Shown piece by piece: positions 1 through 5,305 of a stretch of DNA of 5,305 nucleotides; the stretch's first letter is position 1, and every line of letters starts with the position of its first letter. Under the pieces are notes generated by a model. It had not been told where the DNA came from. It worked only from the letters and a program-made list of their open reading frames with translations, and searched no databases. The DNA comes from Planctomycetaceae bacterium TMED10 (GTDB lineage Bacteria; Planctomycetota; Planctomycetia; Pirellulales; UBA7805): positions 6,483-11,787 of the forward strand of contig NHBP01000086.1 of NCBI GenBank assembly GCA_002168195.1. Reading direction: 5' to 3'. The translations under genes were made by a program, and so were the position numbers.

Positions 1-567
1 AATCTTCTAAGAGAAGGACTCGATTTGCCTGAGGTCTCGTTGGTCGCCATTTTAGACGCTGATAAAGAAGGATTTCTGCGCAGCGAAACATCGCTCATGC
101 AGACGATCGGTCGTGCAGCGCGTAATACCAACGCCAAGGTATTGCTCTACGCCGATAAAATGACGAAAGCGATGCAGAGTACCATCGATGAAACTGGCAG
201 GCGAAGAGAACTCCAGAAAACCTATAACCAAACGCATGGGATCACACCGGAAACTATTCGCAAAGAGATACGAGTTGGCATTGAGGCGGCGGCTGATGCC
301 CACGCTCGCGCGAATGCCGCCGCTGGTCGACAAGACGAGATGGAAATAGTCACTGAGGAATATATCCAAGAACTCGAGTCCGAGATGCTCACTGCAGCCG
401 ATAACTTGGAATTTGAAAAGGCAGCTCACCTCCGTGATCGCATTTCCACGCTTGAAGAATCCGTTGGTGAGCCACTATCGTCGGTGGAGGCTAAAAATAA
501 ATCGCCGCATCGCAAAAAGAGGCGAAAAAAAGGCGGTCGCGTTCCACGCCCGAAAAAACAAGCTTAA
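1..567 (+). CDS. uvrB: UvrB, excinuclease ABC subunit B (3' part, 5' end outside window)
   Basis: This is the C-terminal 188 residues of the damage-verifying helicase-like subunit of the UvrABC nucleotide excision repair complex, which loads UvrC at the lesion in the cytoplasm. The frame is open from base 1, so the gene begins upstream. Visible residues 1-10 (NLLREGLDLP) are helicase motif V, and residues 34-42 (QTIGRAARN) are motif VI with the arginines that contact ATP. YNQTHGITPETI (about 75-86) is the usual segment after the helicase core. Residues about 121-155 form the UVR domain (ELESEM, then LEFEKAAHLRD), the coiled-coil hairpin that binds UvrC. The last ~25 residues are a lysine/arginine-rich tail beyond the UVR domain. 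The stop codon lies 4 bases from the end of the convergent GH10-like gene, and no clear terminator is visible between them. Identification is secure; only the tail is unusual. Confidence 0.97.
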   Translation, partial: NLLREGLDLPEVSLVAILDADKEGFLRSETSLMQTIGRAARNTNAKVLLYADKMTKAMQSTIDETGRRRELQKTYNQTHGITPETIRKEIRVGIEAAADAHARANAAAGRQDEMEIVTEEYIQELESEMLTAADNLEFEKAAHLRDRISTLEESVGEPLSSVEAKNKSPHRKKRRKKGGRVPRPKKQA

Positions 568-571
568 AGCA

Positions 572-2044
572 TCAGTCTAAGTGCGCCTTGCGAATCGCAG
601 TTAAACTTCCGAGTGCAGGTTTGGCCTCCGCTGCTGCATTAATCAGGCCGCCGTGCGGCAGTGCGTGTGGATGGCCATCGTAAAGTTGATTCCATACGAT
701 CCCCTGTACTGCCCGATTGCCCAACAGAATGGGCACGTAATCGCGGACCCACTCCTCCTGCCGACCAGTGGTCCATACATCGGGATGAGGCATAGATTCC
801 GATTTGGCATGCGGATCGGCACCCTCCCCACCCGGCACAACCAAAGATACGAGTAAAGGCATTCCTAGCATCGCCCAGCGATCCAACTGTCGACTAAATT
901 CGATGACATCACGAAAAGAAGAACCGGATGGATGATAACCAATTTTCATTTCAAGCCCGATACCTGCCAATCCTAAATTCGATCGCACCAAGGTATCGGC
1001 AAGATACACAGGAAGTTCCGCATCCTGGCTACTCTTGGGATCGCCCCAGGGTTGATCAAAACTGATGACCACCGGCGTTTGAGGATCAATTTCCCGGATT
1101 GTCTCTACAATAAAAATAGCCAGACGCATGGTGTCTTGCCGGCTAAGTCCCAGGAAACTTCCTGAGTTGACCCGAGATGCCGCTTGCCACACATGGAGAC
1201 GACCTCGAAAACGCTGGACAACCGACCGCACATGTTGGGAAATCAAGCCTGTGAGATTTTCTAAATCTTCGTCCCATAAAACCAACCAGTCGGGAATATT
1301 CGCGCCGTCGAGAGATACCAGGGGGCCACTGCAAATTTTCATATCGTTGGCTTTGCACCAGCCTAGTTGTGTCTCGGTCAAATCCCAACTGTATTCGCCT
1401 TCATCGCGGGCTAACTGGTTCCAGGCCATTGGCACAATGGCTGAGTTGAAGGTTCTTACGAAGTGCTTGGCAACTGGCTTATCAAGCGGCTTCTCTCCTA
1501 AATTGGCTCCCAGCATCGTGACCAGTTTACTGCCCGAAGCGTGACGCGTGGCAAGTGCTTGCTGTGCATAGGCTGCACCCAAAGCAACCGTTAGTGATAA
1601 ACCTTCGGAAAGTACTTCCGATGCCAGGTTCGCCGCATGCTTTGGATCAGGCTGCGAAGTTACAGCTCGCGAAAAAACCTCGGTAACATCGCTCAGCCTT
1701 TTTCGAATGGGTTCCGGAATAACAAGGCCGGCCTGCTCCCACGCCGCAAGTTGATTGCGAATTCGATTTAAAGTTCCTCGGGCAAGTTCCACTTCAAGCA
1801 AATAAGGTCGAGTTCGTTCCATTAAACTCGCTGTGCAGAGAGTCATCTCGCAAAAACCGTCTACTTTCCACGGAATATAGAAACAACCTGATTCCGATTC
1901 TGGGCGATCCACAATCAACCCCTCATCGGTCGCAACAACACGCGTTGGCCAGGGAACCTCATCCATTCCGGCCATATAGGCGCGCGTCAACGCCTCGGTG
2001 GGAACCCGGTCCGCTTGAGCTGTAGAAAACCGAATTAGTCCCAT
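572..2044 (-). CDS. GH10 (endo-1,4-beta-xylanase)-fold protein lacking catalytic residues
   Basis: The protein has 490 residues. Residues ~1-170 form an N-terminal region I do not recognise: a beta-rich part around GCFYIPW (53-59), then a helical stretch. Residues ~175-485 follow the GH10 TIM barrel in order: FNSAIVPMAW (199-208, family FNxxTPENxMKW), RFRGRLHVWQAASR (278-291, family RYKGKIxAWDVVNE), GIGLEMKIGYH (361-371, family GIGxQxH), PLLVSLVVPG (396-405, family PVxITELD) and GIVWNQLYDGH (448-458, family WGxxD). The acid/base glutamate position is Arg291 and the nucleophile position is Leu401. The conserved His/Trp of the RGHTLVWH strand is also lost (ICSGPLVSL, 237-245). Xylanase activity is therefore unlikely. 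The N-terminus (MGLIRFSTAQADRVP) is not a signal peptide, so the protein is probably cytoplasmic. The ATG start is supported by AAGAGG 8 bases upstream. The gene is convergent with uvrB and divergent from purC. The fold call is fairly firm; the function is unknown, with carbohydrate binding or a structural role possible. Confidence 0.82.
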   Translation of the reverse strand: MGLIRFSTAQADRVPTEALTRAYMAGMDEVPWPTRVVATDEGLIVDRPESESGCFYIPWKVDGFCEMTLCTASLMERTRPYLLEVELARGTLNRIRNQLAAWEQAGLVIPEPIRKRLSDVTEVFSRAVTSQPDPKHAANLASEVLSEGLSLTVALGAAYAQQALATRHASGSKLVTMLGANLGEKPLDKPVAKHFVRTFNSAIVPMAWNQLARDEGEYSWDLTETQLGWCKANDMKICSGPLVSLDGANIPDWLVLWDEDLENLTGLISQHVRSVVQRFRGRLHVWQAASRVNSGSFLGLSRQDTMRLAIFIVETIREIDPQTPVVISFDQPWGDPKSSQDAELPVYLADTLVRSNLGLAGIGLEMKIGYHPSGSSFRDVIEFSRQLDRWAMLGMPLLVSLVVPGGEGADPHAKSESMPHPDVWTTGRQEEWVRDYVPILLGNRAVQGIVWNQLYDGHPHALPHGGLINAAAEAKPALGSLTAIRKAHLD

Positions 2045-2052
2045 AATCGCCG

Positions 2053-2058
2053 CCTCTT
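2053..2058 (-). promoter_or_regulatory. Ribosome binding site of the GH10-like gene
   Basis: Read on the minus strand, AAGAGG lies 8 bases before the ATG ending at 2044. This is good Shine-Dalgarno spacing. It supports this start and so the absence of an N-terminal secretion signal. Confidence 0.6.
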
Positions 2059-2073
2059 GTGGGATTTCACAAC

Positions 2074-2120
2074 CCCTGACAGGGCCCCAGTCGAGGACTG
2101 GACTTACACCGACATAAGTC
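2074..2120. repeat. Cluster of three adjacent small inverted repeats
   Basis: Three perfect inverted repeats sit end to end: CCCT/AGGG (2074-2077 and 2081-2084, 3-base loop), CCAGTC/GACTGG (2087-2092 and 2096-2101, 3-base loop) and GACTTA/TAAGTC (2101-2106 and 2115-2120, 8-base loop). The last two share one base. On the minus strand they fall in the presumed 5' leader of the GH10-like gene, ending about 30 bases before its start codon. They could be RNA stem-loops or protein-binding dyads. Each is short enough to arise by chance, but the clustering is noticeable. Confidence 0.5.
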
Positions 2121-2151
2121 CAAAAGAACGTGCCCGAGAATGACCGATTTG

Positions 2152-2180
2152 AGTTTATCGGAGTTATCTCGGAACTTCAA
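2152..2180 (-). promoter_or_regulatory. Candidate sigma70-type promoter for the GH10-like gene
   Basis: On the minus strand TTGAAG (2180-2175) and TAAACT (2157-2152) are separated by 17 bases. Each matches 4 of 6 consensus positions. Transcription would start near 2145 and give a leader of about 100 bases. This rests on consensus matching only. Confidence 0.3.
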
Positions 2181-2226
2181 CTATTCGACGCCTGAGAATC
2201 ATCCCCGTGCGCCATGTTGTGACTGC

Positions 2227-2256
2227 TAGTCAGCTAGTTCCGTTGCGCGTTATAAT
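2227..2256 (+). promoter_or_regulatory. Candidate promoter of purC-aroC with a dyad over the -35 region
   Basis: A perfect -10 box TATAAT lies at 2251-2256. At 18 bases spacing, TAGTCA (2227-2232) matches 4 of 6 positions of the -35 consensus. The dyad TGACT-GCT-AGTCA (2220-2232) overlaps this -35 element and could be an operator. Transcription would begin near 2263, giving a leader of about 128 bases before purC. The -10 box is the strong part; the rest is inference. Confidence 0.45.
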
Positions 2257-2303
2257 CTGCCGGAAAGGAACGCTTCGAGAGAAACAACCGTGGGCAGGAG
2301 CAC

Positions 2304-2318
2304 GGCGACAAGGTCGCC
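2304..2318 (+). promoter_or_regulatory. GC-rich hairpin in the purC leader
   Basis: GGCGAC and GTCGCC form a perfect 6-base-pair stem around AAG, followed by TTAAATT. It lies about 40 bases after the predicted transcription start and about 70 before purC. It has no uridine run long enough for a convincing intrinsic terminator. It may stabilise the leader or pause polymerase. No known purine riboswitch pattern was recognised around it. Confidence 0.35.
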
Positions 2319-2377
2319 TTAAATTGGCCAATGCTCGGCGGTTTCTTCGATCTGAACAACGAGAATACAGCAAATAT

Positions 2378-2383
2378 AAAGGA
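2378..2383 (+). promoter_or_regulatory. Ribosome binding site of purC
   Basis: AAAGGA sits 7 bases before the ATG at 2391. It decides in favour of this start over the upstream in-frame ATG at 2331, which has no such site. Confidence 0.7.
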
Positions 2384-2390
2384 TGCACTC

Positions 2391-3281
2391 ATGACTGATG
2401 CTGTCGTAATGGAAACCTCTTTAGAGACTTTTCCCGTTCGTCGTGGAAAGGTTAGAGATATCTACGATTTGGGGGATCAGTTGCTGCTCGTAAGCACAGA
2501 TCGAATCAGCGCTTTTGACTGGGTATTACCAACCGGTATTCCTGACAAAGGTCGCGTTTTGACGCAGTGCAGTGCATTTTGGTTTGACTTTTTAAAAGAG
2601 CCTAACCATATGTTGACCTGTGATGTTGACGCAATGGATCTGCCGGCGGATGTGGATCGCACGCCTCTGGTCGGCCGAAGCATGCTGGTCCGAAAAACCG
2701 AAGTGGTACCCATCGAGTGCGTTGTCCGCGGTTACCTCTCGGGTTCAGGGTGGAAAGAATACCAGAGTAACAGCGCTGTTTGCGGTGTCTCCCTTCCAGA
2801 GGGACTCGTTGAGAGCGATCAACTGAGTGAACCTATCTTTACCCCTGCTACCAAAGCCGAATCAGGCCACGACATCAATATTTCTTTTGAACAAATGGTC
2901 GAAGAGGTCGGAATGGATGTATCGGAAGAATTGCGTCGCCGCAGTCTCGATATATATAACCGTGGAGCGGCATACGCTCGCGAGCGAGGAATCATTATCG
3001 CGGATACAAAATTTGAGTGGGGTATGATTGACGGCGAATTGATTCTGATCGACGAAGTGTTGACGCCCGACAGCTCCCGATTCTGGCCTGCTGACAAGTA
3101 TGCGCCCGGCAGTGGACAGCCATCGTTCGATAAACAGTTTGTTCGTGATTGGCTCCTCGAATCGGGCTGGGATCGGGACAGTACTCCCCCCGCACTCCCG
3201 GAAGATGTTGTCCGTGGTACGCGGGAAAAATACATCGAATCCTTCGAGCAGTTAACCGGCCAAGCCTTTCCCTGGAAATAA
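2391..3281 (+). CDS. purC: SAICAR synthase (phosphoribosylaminoimidazole-succinocarboxamide synthase)
   Basis: This cytoplasmic enzyme joins CAIR and aspartate with ATP to make SAICAR in de novo purine synthesis. The product is 296 residues, the length of the longer stand-alone form also found in yeast Ade1 rather than the ~240-residue E. coli form. Motifs in order: RRGKVRDIYDL (17-27) and STDRISAFD (35-43) of the N-terminal nucleotide-binding lobe, IECVVRGYLSGSGWKEY (108-124), EPIFTPATKAESGHD (147-161), ADTKFEWG (204-211) and IDEVLTPDSSRFWP (220-233). In the ADTKFEWG signature Trp210 replaces the usual Phe or Ile, a mild change. The start at 2391 has an AAAGGA ribosome site; ATG 2409 is a weaker alternative. 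aroC follows after 26 bases on the same strand, so the two are probably co-transcribed from the promoter near 2251. Confidence 0.97.
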   Translation: MTDAVVMETSLETFPVRRGKVRDIYDLGDQLLLVSTDRISAFDWVLPTGIPDKGRVLTQCSAFWFDFLKEPNHMLTCDVDAMDLPADVDRTPLVGRSMLVRKTEVVPIECVVRGYLSGSGWKEYQSNSAVCGVSLPEGLVESDQLSEPIFTPATKAESGHDINISFEQMVEEVGMDVSEELRRRSLDIYNRGAAYARERGIIIADTKFEWGMIDGELILIDEVLTPDSSRFWPADKYAPGSGQPSFDKQFVRDWLLESGWDRDSTPPALPEDVVRGTREKYIESFEQLTGQAFPWK

Positions 3282-3288
3282 CCGGTTA
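3279..3288. repeat. 10-base palindrome at the purC stop codon
   Basis: TAACCGGTTA is a perfect palindrome that begins with the purC stop codon and extends into the purC-aroC gap. A related TTAACCGG occurs 27 bases upstream (3252-3259). The palindrome has no loop, so it is not a terminator. It may be chance. Confidence 0.4.
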
Positions 3289-3307
3289 CCGCAGAAAAAT
3301 TCTAGCG

Positions 3308-4420
3308 ATGGCTGGTAATTCTTTTGGACAAGCATTTCGGATTACAACTGCCGGCGAAAGCCATGGCCCCGGTTACGTTGTGATTATCGATGGCGTTCCT
3401 CCCGGGATTCCACTATCTACAGAAGACTTAGCGGTCGATCTGCGTAGACGCCGTCCAGGGCAAAGCAAAATTGTTACCCAACGCGATGAAGCGGATGAAG
3501 CCGAAATTTTTTCGGGCGTCTTTGAGGGACGCACGACGGGCACAAGTCTCGCCTTACTGATAAAAAATCAGGATCAGCGAAGTCGTGACTACGATAAGAT
3601 TAAAAATTTATATCGACCCGGCCATGCCGACTTTACCTATGACGCGAAGTATGGATTTCGTGACTATCGAGGGGGTGGTCGCTCGAGTGCCCGGGAGACA
3701 ATCGTCCGCGTTGCCGCTGGCGTAATTGCGAAAAAAATAATCGGTGCTGCTTTTGGCGGAACCGTTTTGGGTTACGTCTTGCAAGTCGGTGACGTACGTG
3801 CGGACATTTCAGATCCGGCCGCAATCACGCTAAAAGATGTGGAGCAACGGCCCGATGGTAGTGCAAACATTGTTCGCTGCCCCGACCCTATCGCTGCTGA
3901 GAAAATGATTGCAACCATTGAGCAACTTCGCCTGGAACAGGACTCGGTGGGAGGTATTGCCGAAATTGTTGCTACTGGAATCCCTGCTGGACTTGGTGAA
4001 CCGGTGTTCGACAAAGTCAAAGCTGACCTAGCAAAGGCTATTTTCAGTTTGCCTGCAGTACTTGGCATGGAATACGGTAGTGGCTTTGATGCCGCGAGAA
4101 TGCGGGGGAGCGAAAACAATGATGCTTTCGTTGCCGATGCAAAAAGTAATGCAATCCGCACCGAAACCAATCGACATGGGGGCATGCTTGGCGGCATTTC
4201 ATCTGGCATGCCAATTGTCCTTCGGGCGGTTGTCAAACCAACGAGCAGTTTGCCGAAAACGCAAGCAACGGTCGACCGAGACGGAAATTCCACACAAATC
4301 AGTACGCATGGACGACACGACCCGTGCCTGCTTCCGCGATTTATCCCGATGGCCGAAGCAATGGTCGCTATTGTGCTTGCAGATCACTGGTTAAGACATC
4401 GCCAGATTGAGCCGATCTAA
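3308..4420 (+). CDS. aroC: Chorismate synthase
   Basis: This is the last step of the shikimate pathway: it eliminates phosphate from EPSP to give chorismate, using reduced FMN, and so feeds aromatic amino acids, folate and quinones. The product is 370 residues, normal for the family. All three signatures are present: GESHGPGYVVIIDGVP (16-31) with the catalytic His19, GGRSSARETIVRVAAGV (about 123-139) and GRHDPCLLPRFIPMAEAMV (about 335-353) with the second conserved His337. RRRRPGQSKIVTQRDEAD (46-63) is the usual basic FMN/substrate-contacting segment. The start was chosen because MAGNSFGQAFRITTAGESHG matches the family N-terminus; the open frame continues upstream into purC without homology. 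No strong Shine-Dalgarno is visible, so translation may be coupled to purC. The gene converges on the transferase gene, with 33 bases between the stops. Confidence 0.97.
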   Translation: MAGNSFGQAFRITTAGESHGPGYVVIIDGVPPGIPLSTEDLAVDLRRRRPGQSKIVTQRDEADEAEIFSGVFEGRTTGTSLALLIKNQDQRSRDYDKIKNLYRPGHADFTYDAKYGFRDYRGGGRSSARETIVRVAAGVIAKKIIGAAFGGTVLGYVLQVGDVRADISDPAAITLKDVEQRPDGSANIVRCPDPIAAEKMIATIEQLRLEQDSVGGIAEIVATGIPAGLGEPVFDKVKADLAKAIFSLPAVLGMEYGSGFDAARMRGSENNDAFVADAKSNAIRTETNRHGGMLGGISSGMPIVLRAVVKPTSSLPKTQATVDRDGNSTQISTHGRHDPCLLPRFIPMAEAMVAIVLADHWLRHRQIEPI

Positions 4421-4453
4421 GCAAATCTGCGACAAAAACAGGAAGAAGGGTAA

Positions 4454-5305
4454 TCACGCTGCCCGATGTTCGAATTGTTCCATTTGCGCCTGGCTTTCCG
4501 CAGCATTTGAAAACGGATCTTCAAAATGATTCGAAATCGAAAGAATTGCAGGCGAATCAACGGGCCAACCTCTGCAAATTTCTGTGCAAAGCTGTGCCAA
4601 ACTTTCAAAAGCTTGTTGCCCTTCTTCGGCCATCGAGTAACCTTTTGCGGCAACCAGTACGCGGGCATCGCGACTGCGGATCACGCAATAACGAATATTC
4701 CAAGTGGCTGTTCCTACTGAACGAGCCTCAGGACGTACCCATCGCCTAACCACATTCTGTGTTTCAGATGGCACATCTTCGACAGTCAATTCGACTTCGA
4801 TCGCACCTGCTAATTGTGCCTTCGCTTCGACTAATTCCCATAGGGAACCTGAATGACGCGACCCGGAAGCGGCGAGGCGCATTGAAGACATCCTTGCTCT
4901 TAACCCGTCGACTGAATGGCGAGCAACCTGCAACACAATTTGGATACTTCGACTAGCAAGGTGCAATTCGTGGAACCCAAGAATGCGTCCTAAAAACCCA
5001 GCGGTGAGAATTGCTGAGCCCAACACCAACGCCAACCAATCGTTCTGAATATGTCCTGCGACGAGCACGACTGCTGCCATTGCAACACATAGACCTACGA
5101 TAACCAATAGTGAATTTACTTTCGATAGGCCACGTTCTTGCAATCGGTGGTGAATGTGCCCGCGATCGCCATCGCCTATACCCTGCCCCATTAACTTACG
5201 ACGGACAATCGCCAAGGCAGTATCAGCAATGGGAATGGCGAGCAACACTGTGGGAAAAATAAGGACAAAACCGGTTGCTGTTTTTAGTGCTCCTCCAGTA
5301 GATAG
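4454..5305 (-). CDS. WecA/TagO/MraY-family polyprenyl-phosphate sugar-1-phosphate transferase, C-terminal part with long soluble tail (5' end outside window)
   Basis: The frame is open to the window edge, giving 283 visible residues; the GTG at 5248 is an internal codon. Enzymes of this family move GlcNAc-1-phosphate or a related sugar phosphate from a UDP-sugar to undecaprenyl phosphate, starting envelope glycan synthesis at the inner membrane. Visible features in order: a membrane helix ending in IPIADTALAIVRR (24-36), matching the family's PilDtlxAixRR; the cytoplasmic loop GDGDRGHIHHRLQERGLS (44-61), whose HIHHRL is the WecA/TagO hallmark; two further membrane helices (about 64-84 and 89-110); then about 170 soluble residues to the end. 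That tail has a predicted beta-alpha character (for example AIEVELTVEDV, TWNIRYCVIRSRDARVLVAA, EEGQQAFESLAQLCTEI) and is not part of the catalytic family; WecA and TagO normally stop soon after the last helix. The exact sugar cannot be read from this fragment. Confidence 0.88.
   Translation of the reverse strand, partial: LSTGGALKTATGFVLIFPTVLLAIPIADTALAIVRRKLMGQGIGDGDRGHIHHRLQERGLSKVNSLLVIVGLCVAMAAVVLVAGHIQNDWLALVLGSAILTAGFLGRILGFHELHLASRSIQIVLQVARHSVDGLRARMSSMRLAASGSRHSGSLWELVEAKAQLAGAIEVELTVEDVPSETQNVVRRWVRPEARSVGTATWNIRYCVIRSRDARVLVAAKGYSMAEEGQQAFESLAQLCTEICRGWPVDSPAILSISNHFEDPFSNAAESQAQMEQFEHRAA

Larger units (their letters stand above)
2045..2390. other. Divergent intergenic region between the GH10-like gene and purC
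   Basis: These 346 bases contain no convincing gene. Short open frames here lack ribosome sites and recognisable protein. The region holds a candidate minus-strand promoter (2152-2180), three adjacent small inverted repeats (2074-2120), a candidate plus-strand promoter (2227-2256) with a dyad over its -35 region, a GC-rich hairpin (2304-2318), a 10-base palindrome ATTGGCCAAT (2323-2332) and the purC ribosome site. An in-frame ATG at 2331 would add 20 residues to PurC, but they do not look like the family and have no ribosome site, so the region is treated as leader. Confidence 0.7.

Noticed and set aside
2331..2390. 20-residue N-terminal extension of PurC from the ATG at 2331
   Set aside because: There is no ribosome site, the residues do not resemble the family N-terminus, and the ATG at 2391 has AAAGGA 7 bases upstream.
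2207..2398. 63-codon open frame starting with GTG upstream of purC
   Set aside because: It has no ribosome site, no recognisable protein, and overlaps the promoter, leader and start of purC.
2819..3235. 138-codon open frame antisense to purC
   Set aside because: It is a shadow frame opposite strongly conserved purC motifs, with no recognisable protein features.
3149..3307. 53-residue N-terminal extension of AroC overlapping purC
   Set aside because: It is in a different frame inside well-conserved purC, and the family N-terminus begins exactly at the ATG at 3308.
3772..4293. 173-codon open frame antisense to aroC
   Set aside because: It is a shadow of aroC, which has all its signatures on the plus strand; the antisense product is serine/alanine-rich with no recognisable domain.
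4403..4429. CAGATT/AATCTG inverted repeat at the aroC end as a bidirectional terminator
   Set aside because: The stem is only 6 AT-rich base pairs with a 15-base loop that includes the aroC stop, and no uridine run follows it in either direction.
5246..5248. GTG as the start of the transferase gene
   Set aside because: The frame stays open to the window edge and the upstream residues continue a membrane helix expected in the family, so this is an internal valine codon.

Overview
The window reads as ordinary chromosome of a bacterium with about 50-55% GC. The gene content suggests a planctomycete, possibly of the Pirellula/Rhodopirellula type. This is inferred from three things: a GH10-xylanase-like protein lacking catalytic residues, a WecA/TagO-type sugar-phosphate transferase with a long soluble tail, and the general protein style. 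No marker gene is present that would prove it.

Layout: (1) 1-567, plus strand: the 3' end of uvrB (excision repair), cut by the window start. (2) 572-2044, minus strand: a 490-residue protein with a GH10 (endo-1,4-beta-xylanase) fold, convergent with uvrB and only 4 bases from it. Both catalytic glutamates and most of the sugar-binding subsite signature are replaced, and no signal peptide is visible. (3) 2045-2390: a divergent intergenic region holding candidate promoters for both directions, a cluster of small inverted repeats on the GH10-like side and a GC-rich hairpin in the purC leader. (4) 2391-3281 and 3308-4420, plus strand: purC (SAICAR synthase) and aroC (chorismate synthase), 26 bases apart and probably one transcript. 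(5) 4454-5305, minus strand: the 3' part of a WecA/TagO/MraY-family polyprenyl-phosphate sugar-1-phosphate transferase, cut by the window end, with about 170 residues after its last membrane helix.

The genes are not one pathway. They cover housekeeping repair, purine and aromatic biosynthesis and cell-envelope glycan initiation, with one gene of unknown role (the GH10-like protein). No mobile element, CRISPR array, tRNA or rRNA was seen. The best candidate for undescribed biology is the GH10-like protein, which appears to be a glycosidase fold reused for a non-catalytic, possibly intracellular job. Second is the soluble tail of the transferase.
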